A DNA stretch of 56,188 nt from Oscillospiraceae bacterium (lineage in GTDB: Bacteria; Bacillota; Clostridia; Oscillospirales; Acutalibacteraceae), in assembly GCA_009777055.1 (NCBI GenBank), contig WRMQ01000003.1, positions 1 to 56,188 of the forward strand, given 5' to 3'. Position 1 is the stretch's first letter. Every line of letters starts with the position of its first letter. The notes below the pieces were generated by a model. It was not told where the DNA came from, did no database searches, and saw only the letters and a list, made by a program, of their open reading frames with translations. This document shows, piece after piece, positions 1 to 10,234 of the stretch. The translations under genes and the position numbers were made by a program.

Positions 1-3000
1 TCTTGATGAACCAGTCGGTGCCAACATAGACAGCCTTATCGGTGATCATGGCCGCGGTGAAGGTGGTGGCGCCCGCATAGGCGGTGCCGTCTTCATCGTA
101 CTTCCATGCCGGGTCAGCCGGTCCATAGCCGTCGTCGTAATCGACGTCGGGACTTGCGCCGGTGGTGCTGGGCACCGTGATGGTGGTGTTGGTGACCAGA
201 TCCACAGCGATATTCGAGCCGATCTGCGAGCCGCCGTCCGGGTTGAAGAACTGGACGTAGTAGGTGATCGGGCTGCGCTGCGCGTAGATCTTGATGGTCG
301 GGACCGTGTCGATCTCAACAGCCTCGTCGATCATCTCCATGGTCAGGGGGCCGGTGAGCGTGGCCGGGTCAGTCACCGCGTTCTGGCCATAGGCCCAGGG
401 CACTGTCGCGTGCGCCTCGTAGCCGGTGCCGTAGTTGACGGTGGTTGGCACGGTAACTGTGTCGCCGATTTCCAGACCCTCGTTGTCGCTGCCTGTGTTG
501 ATGAGCTGGTAGGCGCCGCTCCCGTCAAAGTCATAGAACAGCACGGTGTAGGCGATTTCCGTCTGCTGCGCGTAGATCTCAATGGTCATGGTGTCACTGA
601 CATCAACGGCCTTGCCGATCATCGCCGTGCCAAGAATGGGCTGATCGTCGTCGTTTTCTTCAATGACAAAGGCCGTGGTATCGCCGTACTGCCAGCCGTC
701 ACTCATCATGCCGTCGCCGTAGTTCGGGCTGGGAATCACGATGACGTCGCCGATATTGTAGGTCTCTGTGCTCAGCACGGTCGTGCCGTCCACATCGTAG
801 AAGGTGACCTCGTAGTCGGTCTTCACGCGCTGGGCGAAGATTTCGATGATATAGTCACCATCGGCCTTCAGGACCATCGCCGTGGTGAGCTCCAGGCCGC
901 TGATAATGGCCTCGTCACCGTTGCTGTATGCCCATGGCTTCGCCGTATTCACCTGCCAGCCAGTGCCGTAATCCACGACGCTGGGGATGACGAAGTCGCC
1001 TTCGCCCGGTTCCAGCGTCAGGCCGGACTGGGTGCTGATGGCTGTGGCGTTGCCGGGCTCGTAGAACTTAATGGTATAGGATTTTGGCTCCTGCTGCGCG
1101 TAGATCTCAATGATCATATCGCCGCTGACGTCAACGGCCTTGCCAATCATTTCCGCGTCGAGCTTGCCCGTCGTCGGAAGGGCGAAGGGGGTGGCGTCGT
1201 TGTTGTCATACAGCCACAGGGGATCGGAAGCCATATAGCCATCGTCAATGGTCACCTGGTTGGAGGCACTGCCGACGCTGGGCACCGCGATGTTTTCACC
1301 ATCGATCTGGTAGGCGACGGTGCTGAGTACAGTCGTACCATCCGTGTCGATGAACTTAACGGTGTAGCTGCTCTTCACGCGCTGGGCGTAGATCTTAATG
1401 GTCATCACGCCATTGACATCCACCGCCTTGGGGATCATCGCGTTGGTCAGCCGGCTGGTGGTGAGCGTGGCCGGATCCGTCGTCGCGTTTTCGCCATAGG
1501 CCCAGGGCACTGTCGTATTCGCCTCATAGCCGACACCATAGGTCACGGAGCTGGGTACGGTGAACTCGTCCGTGTCCGCCAATGTATCGGCATAAGATAC
1601 GGTCTGTGCCAAGCCGTTGATCGCGTAGGCATCCTCCGCGCCGCTGAAGTCGTAGAACTCCACGGCGTACTCAATCGCCTTCGCCTTCGCGGTGATGGTA
1701 ACGTTCGCGCGCTTCATCTCAGAGGCAAGCAAGAGCGCGTCTGTGGCAAAATCAGCGGTGCTGCTGCCCCAGGCAACGGTCCAGCCTTCGAACGCGAAGC
1801 CGATCTCGAAATCTTCTTCCGCGTCCAGCGCCAGCTGAGCGGCGTTAACAAAGTCACCTATTGTTGCGCCGGTGGTGAAGTCAGTGGGGATGTCGGTAAT
1901 GGTGGCAAGCGTTTCTGGCGCGTTCAGAGCGTTCAGAATGGTGATGGTGAAGGGATCTCTGCTTTCAATCGCCTGAACCTTGATCACCTTGCCGGTGTTG
2001 GCCATACCGGGCTGCCAGTTGGTGCCGGTTTCCACGGCGGTGCTCGTGATGTCACCGGTTTCGGGGTTGATGTAGTACCAGCCGCCGAAGAACCAGGTCT
2101 CATCCGTGTAGTTCAGGTCGCCGCCAGACTCGTTTTCAACGTTGCCGCTGAAGGTGATCACGTCGTCGGGCTTCTTCAGGCTCGTCTGATCGAAGCTGCC
2201 CAAATGCCCGCCGTCAATGTCGTAGAACTCAACGGTGTAGGCGATCGCTTCCTGCTGCAGATAGATCTTGATGGTCAGCACGCCGTCGACATCCACCGCC
2301 GTGGTGATCATGGCCTCGGTGATCTTGCTGCCGTCGGTGAATACCGTGTTGTCGGCGAGCTTCCAGGTGTTTGTCGTGGCAGGCTCATAGCCCGGGGTGC
2401 AGGCAAGGCCCGTGGTGGGGGCGTTGATCGCGGCCGAGCCACCGGCTGTTTCAACCAGCTGATCCGTCAGCGTCGAGCCAATCTTCTGGGGCGCGGTGGT
2501 GGCGTCGTAGAATTCTACCGCGTACTTGATCGCCTGCGGGGCGAACTTGTACTCGTAGGCGCCCGCCGTCGCGGCGGTGGCCGGATAGCTGACCGCGTCG
2601 TCGCTGGTGATGTCTTCGCGATAGACGAACTTGCCGACATTGGCGGTGGTCGCCGGATCGGAGATCACCTCAAAGGCCGCGTTGTAGCCCTTGGCGGCTG
2701 TGAAGTCGCTGATATCCGTCACTGAGGTCCAGGGGATTGACGGCATGGTTTCGTTCAGCGCCAAATTCGTAAGCGAAATCTGGGCATCGTCCGCCTGGAG
2801 GAACTCCACGGTCGCCGGAGCGGGCTGCTTCGTCCAATTGGCGTAGAGGTTAAGCGTGTTGGTTTCCTCGTTAAACGGAACGGCAGCATTGATCACGCTC
2901 GCGTTGGTATAAGCCGTGGTGCTGTTCTCGTCCTCGTCCGTCCAGGTCTCCCAGCTGAGGGTCCAGAAGCGCCAGGTGCTGTCGGGCGGAGGCGGCGTAA

Positions 3001-6000
3001 GGCCTGTGTCTCCCACCACGGGAGCCACGTTGTCCTCGCCGTTGCCCAGGGTGTCGCCGAAGGTCACGCCATAGCTTCTCACCGGCATGGTGATCGGGTC
3101 GCCGGTTCCCTCCAGGCCGCCCGCCGCATCCATATTAATATAGTTAACGGTAATGGTGGCCTCGGTGAAGGTGGCGTTGTAGGTGTATTCGTCGGTTTCG
3201 AGAATCGTGATGTCCGCTGCGCTCCAGCCGGGGCTGCCGGTGGCCGCGGTCCAGCCGGTGAAGGTCATGCCCTTCTGGTAGGGGGTTTCGACGCCGCCGG
3301 AGGCTGCGACCGCGGTCGCGATGTCAGCCCATTCGCCGATGGAAACCATCACGGGGCTGTCGTCGGTGGCCGAGCCGTCAACCAGGAAGTTGACCGGGAT
3401 TCTCGGGGTGGTCTCAAAGCGGAACCAGACATTGTTGGCGGGCATCGCGGCAACGGTCTCGCCGGCGATGGCCGAAAGGGCGTCCGCCACGGTGGTGCTG
3501 GAAGTGATGGCCGTAAGCACATCCAGCGGAATACGAGTGTAAGCACCCGCATTGCCAAAGCGATAGGTCCAATAGCCATCCTCGATGGGCTGGTTATCGC
3601 CGTCAAGGGGCTCCTCCGGGAAGAAGTAGTCGCTCACGTTCTCGCCCTCGGTCAGGGTAACGATATAATCCTCTTCGAGGGAGGTGTTGGTGGGATCCCA
3701 CTGGAAATGCTCTTCTATCGCGCCGGAGGCGTCAACGAAGTGGATTTTGTAGTTGGGATACCATTTCAGCGAAAGATCTCCGCTGGGCATCTTGTCGATG
3801 CTCTGCTTGTCGGGATCCTCGGCGTTGCCAAGGCCGGTGAGCGCGGTGCCATCCGGCAGCGCGGAGTCCTCAGAATTGATGACCTTCCACACGCCGTCGG
3901 TATAGCCCGCGGGGAGGTATCCGCTCAGCGGGTAATCCGTGATCAGGTTCGCGCCCGGGAACACTCTGACCTCATCCGCGTCGTTGATGAGCTCAAGCCC
4001 CTCCGCGCCGTCCTCATAGAAGTAAATGTTCTTCTTGAGCCACTCGTGCTCGTTGATGAGGGTGAGGTTGGTTGCCCAGTCATAATTGGAAAAGAAACCC
4101 AGTCCGCCGGACATGCCGGTAGGACTTTGCTGCTTATACTGGACAAACGACCTCTGCCTCAGACCCTCGTGCCATTCGGTGGCGTAGATATAGTTCTCGT
4201 CGAGCTTGATGTCGTCGTAGGAAATGTCGTCAACGGTTTGGCCGGAAAGTAGCTTATAGTGCGCCATAGCGACAGGATACCAGCCATTGTCTGGCCCGCC
4301 GTTGGGCTGGAATGGGAAGACACCCACGCCGGGAACATTGATCCTCGTATCTAATCTTCCCTCGGCGGTGACAGCCGCCGGATAGTAGGCATACACCATG
4401 TTCAGAGCGTAATTTCCGCGCACATTTTTGACCCATTCGTCCGCCGTAGATGACTCGTCGGCATAGTTGCCCACAGGGCCGTAGCTGTGCGGCTGATTGA
4501 CAAAAGTTAACTCAGCAATAGCCTGCGTATCGTACCACTGCCGCTCCAAGCCGGTCCAGAAGGCGCTGGACGTGCCCGGCGCGAGAGGCATGCCATAGGT
4601 GCCATCCTCCCGTGTCGACGCGATCGTTTCACCGGTATTCCAATGCGTCCAAGTAGGTATTTCCGCTAACAAGGGAACCAGCGGATCACACTCATAGGTC
4701 GCGATATTCTTTGTTCTGGCATCCTTATTGATGTAGAACGGACTGAATATGCCCGCCATCTGGAATTCCATGTAAGGCAGCACCCGCATCTTCGTGCGGT
4801 TGGTCAGCCAAACCGCGGAAATGTTGTCGCATCCATAATCAGAACGCATCGAAAGAGTGATATAAATTTCGTCTGTCTTATCAGGAACCTGCTCGGCGTA
4901 AAGCTTGAGCTGCGCCGAAGCGCCCAGCTCGTAGCGGAGAAACACACTGCCCCAGCGACGGGGAACGATTTCATAAAAAGGATCGGAGGGGTCCACATTG
5001 GTGGCTCTAAAGCCCTGATCAAACCAATTCTTGTTGGGGCCAATATAGTTGTTCGATCCTACTCCGATCTTTCTGTCGGGATCCTCGGGCCAGAACTCCT
5101 GCTGTGGGAATTCGGTAAAGGCTTCGCCGCCGGTATATCTCCAGCTGCCATCCAGGTTTTGCAGGGGCGCGCGATAGTGCCAGTTCCAGGGAGCTGTGGA
5201 AGGATTGCTGTCAGTTCCCTCCGGGGACACTTCATAATTTGTATATGTCCTGTAGAACATCGTATAGATGTCCTGGGCGATGCGGTTGATCTTGAACTGA
5301 TCCTCCGGGCCATAGCTGCCATAGATGCCCCAATAGGGCACAAAGGCAAACTTACATGATCTGGCCAGATAGCTTGCCCAGTTAACATAGTAATCCTGTG
5401 AATATGAAGTAAGGGTAACGCCGGCAATTTCGTCGGCCAGGACGTACTCATTGTTGTACCAGTAATAGCCCGGAACCGCCTTGGCGCGCTGCCAGGGGAA
5501 CTCTTCGTCGCCGGTGAAGGGCGTTTTGTAGTCCTCACCCTCTTTGACCCAGTTGCTTTCTTCGGCCAGCCAGGTGATCAGCGTAATGAATTCCTCTGTG
5601 TAGAACTTGGCCCAGAAGGCGTTTTCGCCGTCGAGGCTGATCATTTCCATCGCGTAGGCGAGGGCGTTTCTGATCGGGTCGTAATCTACGACGTCTTCAT
5701 CCGTCCACTTGCTGTAGATCTGGATCACCGCTTCATGGGTGGCCACCGCGCCGGTCACAGCCGCGGGATTGAACACCGTGTCGAGGTCATCCTCCAGCCA
5801 GTCCAGGAAGTTGAGGTCGCCGATTTTTGTGGGCCGGGTCACGACCAGGGAGCCGTTGTTGTTGCGCTTGACCGTGGCATACAGCTCGAAGTCGGCTGCT
5901 GAGGTCGGCGGAACGCCGGCGGCGCCGACAGCGGTTGTCACCACGTAGAATTCATAGATTTCATAGATCGGCGCAATTTCAATAACGACCAGGCTGTTGG

Positions 6001-8680
6001 AGGTGCCCGGGGTGAAGTAGAGGTCGTCGCCGTCCCAGCGGGTCGCGCCCGTGGTGGCGGAGGGAGCGTTCACATACGAGTCCACCCGATACCAGCCGGC
6101 GGGAATGGTGTAAATGGGGGCCGACGTCTCTTCGCCGATATTCGCCGCCACTTCGGCGGTGGGGGTGCCGGCGGTGAGCGTGCCTTCTTCGCCCGCCAGA
6201 TAGCTGTCTACCCGGATCGAATACCTGCTCTGCCCGGTGGCGACTCCCACCGTGTAGGTAAATGACGTGCCCTTGGGGACATCGGGGTTGATCACGCCAT
6301 CGGTCAGGTAGGGATCGTCGTCCAGGGTGACGGTCAGCGTCTTGCCGGGGGCCTCGGTGATAACCCCATCGCCGATCGCGTTGGCAATCGCGGTGTTGAT
6401 GAGATCCTGCAAGGGAGCTCCCGCCTTCGCGGGCACATGGATCAACAGCTTGCCCGCGTTCGGGCCGTCCGCCTCAAGCGCCGCGGGGTCAATCGTAATG
6501 CCTTCCAGATCGGGGTCAGTCGGATCCAGCACGATGGTCACGCCATAGTCCCTGGCCTTGAGCTTGATCACGAATTCCGCGTCCTCGTCGATGACGAGAT
6601 TGGCGGCTGAGGGCTCCACGAAAGCCACATAGGCGTTGTTGTTGGTGACGTTGGCAAGGTACGCGTCCCGCTGGTCAAAGTTCGGTTCCGCGTCGTTCAG
6701 AAGGTCGAACGAGTCGCCTTCATTCTCAGGCGAAACAGAGAATACATCAATTACGTCTTCCTTCGCCGGGGTGATTCCGTCAATTTCGAAGAATTGATAG
6801 GTGACCTTGACTTCATACTGCGCATCCTGCGAAATTTCCGGATACAAGGTGAATGTCTTGACCGCGGCAGGAGGGCCGGTTACGCCGGCGCCGGCGACCA
6901 AGGTATAGGCTTCGCCGTCCGTGCCCTTGTAGCTGCCGATCACATAGCTGAAGTTCGTTTCCAGAGCGGGAAGCAACGGGGCAGAGATTGTCGCGCCCTC
7001 CTTCAGGTTGGCGGCGACTTCTTCCCAATCCGCGTTCGCGGTGCTCACGGCGCCCGCCGTAATATCATCCGGATGGATTTTGAAGGTATAGGTCCAACGC
7101 TGACGGTTATAGAAGGCCTTCAGGTAGTTGGGGCCCACGGCGCTGAGGGTCAGGCTTGTGTCCTGGGAGTCCAGGTTATAGTTGATGCCGCTATAGACAG
7201 CGGTGGCCTCGGGGCGGCCTTCGGTGAAGGCGTTCACCTGATAGCCCAGCACCTTCTCAACGCCCGCTGATTTTACTTGATAGCTGTCATAGTCGTCGTC
7301 TTCCAGGTTTTCGTAGTAATAGACCTCATAATAGGTGGCAAAGCCAACCTCGATGAAGGTGTGGTCTTCATAAGCCAGTGCGGAGAAATCCGTTACCCTC
7401 TGCGAGTAGGCCAGCGTTCCGGCGGCCTCGCTGCCCGCGAGCCCGTATTTGTCAACGTCTTCCTGCGTGAACCAGCCATAGCGCAGGTCTATTCCGTCGG
7501 CGGCCAGAGCGGGGGCCAAAATAGAATCGGCGAATCCGTCTTCATTCGCATCCGTAAGCAGGAGCGGCGCCGGCTGCGGGCCTGTAATCTTCACGAAGGT
7601 CGCGAAAAATTCGTCATCCTCGGGCGCTTTGACTGTAATGGTGATGGTGGCTACGCCGTCCGTGCCGCCGCTGGACTCCGGAGAAATCGACTGGCCGGCG
7701 GGGGGAGGCTGAGGCCTGTCTTCCGCCGTGGCGTTCAAGCTATCCACCACACCGGACTGTCCCATACTAAAGATCTGCGCAGGGGCGGTCTCGCCGTCGG
7801 CGCCTGTGAAGAGCTCGTTTTCGAGCGTTAGCACGGCGAGGTTCTCATAGAGCTCACTGCCGCCCTCCCAGGTTTGGCTACCAACAACAAAGCCGGGCAT
7901 GGCTTCGTTGGGCAGGCCGATTTTGCCGGCGCCTTCCGGCAGCGCCTCAATTTGCGCCTGGTCCAGGTTGCGCAGCTGCAAATAAAAAGAAATGAGCTCA
8001 TACCTGCCGGCTCCCAGCTGCTCGCAGGCGTCCTCATCGTACATGCCTGCCAAAGGGAACTCGCCCTTGGCGGCGATTACACGGTACTTGTCAAAGACAT
8101 AATTGTTTTCATCGTCCAAAAGGGGCTTGCCGAAATGACCCTTCGTGTAGGTTGAGTAGTCGGGATAAGGAGGAGTGTTCGCCGTAACCTTATCAAACCA
8201 CGCCATGGGATAATAGGTATGCCACGCACCAGCGCCCAGCGCAAAATTGCTGGAAACCTCCATCTCGCTGATGGAGGGCGGGTACGCCACAGACCATTCG
8301 AAATTGCTGCTGAAGAGGGCGTCGCTTCCCGCCTCGACCGAATAGACGCCCGAAGAGTCGGGCACCGTGTCAAAATACGATTTCGGGGTGTTGTAGCCAC
8401 CTTTCAGCTCATACACGTCGCTGTCGAAATAGACCAGCGCCGTGAGATTGCTGAGATAGGCACCGGGGGCTTCGACCCAGGCCGTGGCCTTGATCTGCGT
8501 TCCCGGTTCCAGTTCCTCGTCCCCATTGAGTTCTGCCCAGTCCGAGCCGTCGTGGTAGTACAGCGTAAGACCGCGCTCCACGGGGACTGTGTTGCCTTCG
8601 GCGTTGATTCCGACAATAAGCACACCGAGGAGCAGGCAAAAAGCCAGCAGTACACTAAGAGACTTTTTGAAATACTTCAA
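1..8680 (-). CDS. Giant secreted InlB-type repeat protein (3' end outside window)
   Basis: An uninterrupted frame of 2893 codons runs from a TTG start to the left edge; I read much of it codon by codon and saw no stop. The start is chosen because GGGAGG lies just upstream and the first ~28 residues form a signal peptide (basic MKYFKKS, then a leucine-rich core). Residues ~30-250 resemble a cohesin-like beta-sandwich (phrases such as EPGTQIKATAWVEAPG and ALVYFDSDVYEL), a tentative call. The middle part is beta-rich with many Tyr and Trp and is unrecognised. From about 2.7 kb down to the edge there are tandem InlB/Listeria-Bacteroides-type repeats of roughly 87-100 residues, each carrying a TIKIYAQ-like strand followed by YTVKFYD-like and DG motifs. 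It is presumably a cell-surface adhesin or scaffold; the anchor (sortase motif, dockerin or SLH) lies outside the window. Last gene visible of a three-gene operon. Confidence 0.88.
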   Translation of the reverse strand, partial: MKYFKKSLSVLLAFCLLLGVLIVGINAEGNTVPVERGLTLYYHDGSDWAELNGDEELEPGTQIKATAWVEAPGAYLSNLTALVYFDSDVYELKGGYNTPKSYFDTVPDSSGVYSVEAGSDALFSSNFEWSVAYPPSISEMEVSSNFALGAGAWHTYYPMAWFDKVTANTPPYPDYSTYTKGHFGKPLLDDENNYVFDKYRVIAAKGEFPLAGMYDEDACEQLGAGRYELISFYLQLRNLDQAQIEALPEGAGKIGLPNEAMPGFVVGSQTWEGGSELYENLAVLTLENELFTGADGETAPAQIFSMGQSGVVDSLNATAEDRPQPPPAGQSISPESSGGTDGVATITITVKAPEDDEFFATFVKITGPQPAPLLLTDANEDGFADSILAPALAADGIDLRYGWFTQEDVDKYGLAGSEAAGTLAYSQRVTDFSALAYEDHTFIEVGFATYYEVYYYENLEDDDYDSYQVKSAGVEKVLGYQVNAFTEGRPEATAVYSGINYNLDSQDTSLTLSAVGPNYLKAFYNRQRWTYTFKIHPDDITAGAVSTANADWEEVAANLKEGATISAPLLPALETNFSYVIGSYKGTDGEAYTLVAGAGVTGPPAAVKTFTLYPEISQDAQYEVKVTYQFFEIDGITPAKEDVIDVFSVSPENEGDSFDLLNDAEPNFDQRDAYLANVTNNNAYVAFVEPSAANLVIDEDAEFVIKLKARDYGVTIVLDPTDPDLEGITIDPAALEADGPNAGKLLIHVPAKAGAPLQDLINTAIANAIGDGVITEAPGKTLTVTLDDDPYLTDGVINPDVPKGTSFTYTVGVATGQSRYSIRVDSYLAGEEGTLTAGTPTAEVAANIGEETSAPIYTIPAGWYRVDSYVNAPSATTGATRWDGDDLYFTPGTSNSLVVIEIAPIYEIYEFYVVTTAVGAAGVPPTSAADFELYATVKRNNNGSLVVTRPTKIGDLNFLDWLEDDLDTVFNPAAVTGAVATHEAVIQIYSKWTDEDVVDYDPIRNALAYAMEMISLDGENAFWAKFYTEEFITLITWLAEESNWVKEGEDYKTPFTGDEEFPWQRAKAVPGYYWYNNEYVLADEIAGVTLTSYSQDYYVNWASYLARSCKFAFVPYWGIYGSYGPEDQFKINRIAQDIYTMFYRTYTNYEVSPEGTDSNPSTAPWNWHYRAPLQNLDGSWRYTGGEAFTEFPQQEFWPEDPDRKIGVGSNNYIGPNKNWFDQGFRATNVDPSDPFYEIVPRRWGSVFLRYELGASAQLKLYAEQVPDKTDEIYITLSMRSDYGCDNISAVWLTNRTKMRVLPYMEFQMAGIFSPFYINKDARTKNIATYECDPLVPLLAEIPTWTHWNTGETIASTREDGTYGMPLAPGTSSAFWTGLERQWYDTQAIAELTFVNQPHSYGPVGNYADESSTADEWVKNVRGNYALNMVYAYYPAAVTAEGRLDTRINVPGVGVFPFQPNGGPDNGWYPVAMAHYKLLSGQTVDDISYDDIKLDENYIYATEWHEGLRQRSFVQYKQQSPTGMSGGLGFFSNYDWATNLTLINEHEWLKKNIYFYEDGAEGLELINDADEVRVFPGANLITDYPLSGYLPAGYTDGVWKVINSEDSALPDGTALTGLGNAEDPDKQSIDKMPSGDLSLKWYPNYKIHFVDASGAIEEHFQWDPTNTSLEEDYIVTLTEGENVSDYFFPEEPLDGDNQPIEDGYWTYRFGNAGAYTRIPLDVLTAITSSTTVADALSAIAGETVAAMPANNVWFRFETTPRIPVNFLVDGSATDDSPVMVSIGEWADIATAVAASGGVETPYQKGMTFTGWTAATGSPGWSAADITILETDEYTYNATFTEATITVNYINMDAAGGLEGTGDPITMPVRSYGVTFGDTLGNGEDNVAPVVGDTGLTPPPPDSTWRFWTLSWETWTDEDENSTTAYTNASVINAAVPFNEETNTLNLYANWTKQPAPATVEFLQADDAQISLTNLALNETMPSIPWTSVTDISDFTAAKGYNAAFEVISDPATTANVGKFVYREDITSDDAVSYPATAATAGAYEYKFAPQAIKYAVEFYDATTAPQKIGSTLTDQLVETAGGSAAINAPTTGLACTPGYEPATTNTWKLADNTVFTDGSKITEAMITTAVDVDGVLTIKIYLQQEAIAYTVEFYDIDGGHLGSFDQTSLKKPDDVITFSGNVENESGGDLNYTDETWFFGGWYYINPETGDITSTAVETGTNWQPGMANTGKVIKVQAIESRDPFTITILNALNAPETLATITDIPTDFTTGATIGDFVNAAQLALDAEEDFEIGFAFEGWTVAWGSSTADFATDALLLASEMKRANVTITAKAKAIEYAVEFYDFSGAEDAYAINGLAQTVSYADTLADTDEFTVPSSVTYGVGYEANTTVPWAYGENATTDPATLTTSRLTNAMIPKAVDVNGVMTIKIYAQRVKSSYTVKFIDTDGTTVLSTVAYQIDGENIAVPSVGSASNQVTIDDGYMASDPLWLYDNNDATPFALPTTGKLDAEMIGKAVDVSGDMIIEIYAQQEPKSYTIKFYEPGNATAISTQSGLTLEPGEGDFVIPSVVDYGTGWQVNTAKPWAYSNGDEAIISGLELTTAMVLKADGDYIIEIFAQRVKTDYEVTFYDVDGTTVLSTETYNIGDVIVIPSPNYGDGMMSDGWQYGDTTAFVIEENDDDQPILGTAMIGKAVDVSDTMTIEIYAQQTEIAYTVLFYDFDGSGAYQLINTGSDNEGLEIGDTVTVPTTVNYGTGYEAHATVPWAYGQNAVTDPATLTGPLTMEMIDEAVEIDTVPTIKIYAQRSPITYYVQFFNPDGGSQIGSNIAVDLVTNTTITVPSTTGASPDVDYDDGYGPADPAWKYDEDGTAYAGATTFTAAMITDKAVYVGTDWFIK

Positions 8681-8720
8681 TCGTGTTTCCTCCCTTTAAT
8701 GTGTATATCATGCAACCCAC

Positions 8721-8743
8721 GGCGCCGGGCTGACCCCGGCGCC
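8721..8743 (-). other. GC-rich intergenic hairpin in surface operon
   Basis: A perfect 9-bp inverted repeat (GGCGCCGGG, 5-base loop, CCCGGCGCC) lies between the 451-residue gene and the giant repeat gene. No T-run follows in the direction of transcription, so it is more likely an mRNA-processing or stability hairpin than a terminator. Confidence 0.6.
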
Positions 8744-8771
8744 GCCGGTTCGCGTTCTCTAAGGAAGCTGT

Positions 8772-10127
8772 TTAAATAAGAGTTGGCTGCGTATAGTTTT
8801 CTTCGATGCCGATCGCGATGGTATACAGCAGCGCCAGGTCGCCGTTCGAGATCGTGCCGGCGTGGCCGGGCGACGCAACCGTGGCCGCCATATGGTAGGG
8901 CGAATCATAGGGGTTGATGGATGCCGGGTCAAATTTTTCCTCGACCCGCAAGCCGGCCTGAATCGCCAGGAACTCCACATAGTCGTCGTGGTTGATGATG
9001 AAGTTGCCGTCCAGGTCGCCGAAGACAACCAGGTAATACTTGGCCACACAGGCGGTTTCAGCGGCATCCCAAAGCTCGACGAGGGTACCGGTGCCGTAAT
9101 CGGTTGGGTGCTCGCTCTTTCTGGCGTTGTCGTTGCTCACCTTGAGCACGCCCATGTTCGTCGCCTCCACAAAGTTATCCAGGCGCGCGTCATAGGCGCC
9201 GTCGCCGGTCTCGGGGTCAATCCAGCGCACCGGCGTACCCTGCTGTGTCATCACCGCCGGGAACGAGTAGATAATGCCGTCGTAGCCATATTCGGCCTTG
9301 TCGGCCGGCGAAAGCTCCTTGATCTTCGCGCCGCCCTGTTTTTCCTGAAGCGTGGGCGCAGGCGGAACCGGCTTGATGAGACAGTTCGCCCCGGAAACAT
9401 CGATCGGAAAGCTCGGGTCGTTGACGCCGACGTTTCCGGTCGGCGCGTAGGACAGTATCCCGGGCGGCGGCAGCGCCTCCGAGTAGCGCTCCATATAGAA
9501 AGGATAGTCCATACCGGGGTAGCCCTTGAAAATGGCAATGGTGCCGCCCGCGGTGGTCAGGGGCGCGGTCTGCTTCACACGGAAGCGGAGGATCATGATC
9601 TCCTCCTCTTGGGGATCGTCGATGAACTGCACAACGTTGTCTTCTATCGGCGCGATCCATTGCACCAGCAGAGCGTTGTAGCTGGACACCATTATGGAGG
9701 GGATTTCGCTGGGGTATTTCTCTCTTTCGCTTGGGGTGGATGCGTCACGGATGCCAAAGCCCTTGTTTGTTTCGTCGTCCTTGGAAAACGCGCCCATGAG
9801 ATCATAGGAATACATGCCGCTCTGGGGATCGATTTCCTGAACGATAGCCTGGCCGGCGCCCCGGTAGCCCAGCGGCTCGAAATATTCATTGGAGTAATGA
9901 ACATAAAAGCGCATGGCCGCGATGTTGAAGTCCTGTGGCTCGTTCATTTCCGTGGTGATCTCCACGGCGACCTCAAAAACCTCCCCTATCACCGGGTTCA
10001 CCGTGCGGGGAACCAGCTTGTAGAAGATTTTTTCGCCTTCCGTGGCAGCCGAGGAAGGAACCGCCAGCGCGCCGGCCAGCATGGCCAGCGCGAGGCCGAG
10101 GATAAGATAGCGCTTGAGCTGTTTCAT
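8772..10127 (-). CDS. Secreted cohesin-like/dockerin-like protein
   Basis: A 451-residue protein with a signal peptide (MKQLKRYL, Leu/Ala core, cleavage near SSA-A around residue 28). The ATG is 6 nt after GGGAGGTG. Residues ~35-240 look cohesin-like: a beta-rich domain opening with NPVIGEVFEVAVEI and carrying FYVHYSNEYFEPLGY. Residues ~365-440 look like a type I dockerin: a Ca-loop segment FGDLDGNFIINHDDYVEF, then a second weaker copy around GTISNGDLALLYTIAIG. In this family dockerins bind cohesins with calcium to build extracellular complexes. The neighbours are two larger secreted proteins in the same operon, so it may be an adaptor between them. Domain calls come from motif reading only. 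No enzyme domain is visible. Confidence 0.82.
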   Translation of the reverse strand: MKQLKRYLILGLALAMLAGALAVPSSAATEGEKIFYKLVPRTVNPVIGEVFEVAVEITTEMNEPQDFNIAAMRFYVHYSNEYFEPLGYRGAGQAIVQEIDPQSGMYSYDLMGAFSKDDETNKGFGIRDASTPSEREKYPSEIPSIMVSSYNALLVQWIAPIEDNVVQFIDDPQEEEIMILRFRVKQTAPLTTAGGTIAIFKGYPGMDYPFYMERYSEALPPPGILSYAPTGNVGVNDPSFPIDVSGANCLIKPVPPAPTLQEKQGGAKIKELSPADKAEYGYDGIIYSFPAVMTQQGTPVRWIDPETGDGAYDARLDNFVEATNMGVLKVSNDNARKSEHPTDYGTGTLVELWDAAETACVAKYYLVVFGDLDGNFIINHDDYVEFLAIQAGLRVEEKFDPASINPYDSPYHMAATVASPGHAGTISNGDLALLYTIAIGIEENYTQPTLI

Positions 10128-10183
10128 ACATTACACCTCCCAGGTGTTTTGGGAATGGTTACCCTTCTGTTCGGTATTCGGTA

Positions 10184-10218
10184 CCGCGCGGGGAAAACCG
10201 GGGGCCTTCCCCGCGCGG
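10184..10218 (-). other. GC-rich intergenic hairpin in surface operon
   Basis: A perfect 10-bp inverted repeat (CCGCGCGGGG and CCCCGCGCGG with a 15-base loop) sits between the 1763-residue and 451-residue genes. No T-run follows. It is the counterpart of the hairpin at 8721-8743. Confidence 0.6.
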
Positions 10219-10234
10219 CGTTCATGGATTAGGG

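Noticed and set aside
410-2725. 771-codon plus-strand open frame antisense to the giant repeat protein
   Set aside because: Composition is Gly/Val/Asp/His-rich as expected from the opposite strand of a GC-rich repeat gene; no ribosome site, and the minus frame has clear repeats and a signal peptide.
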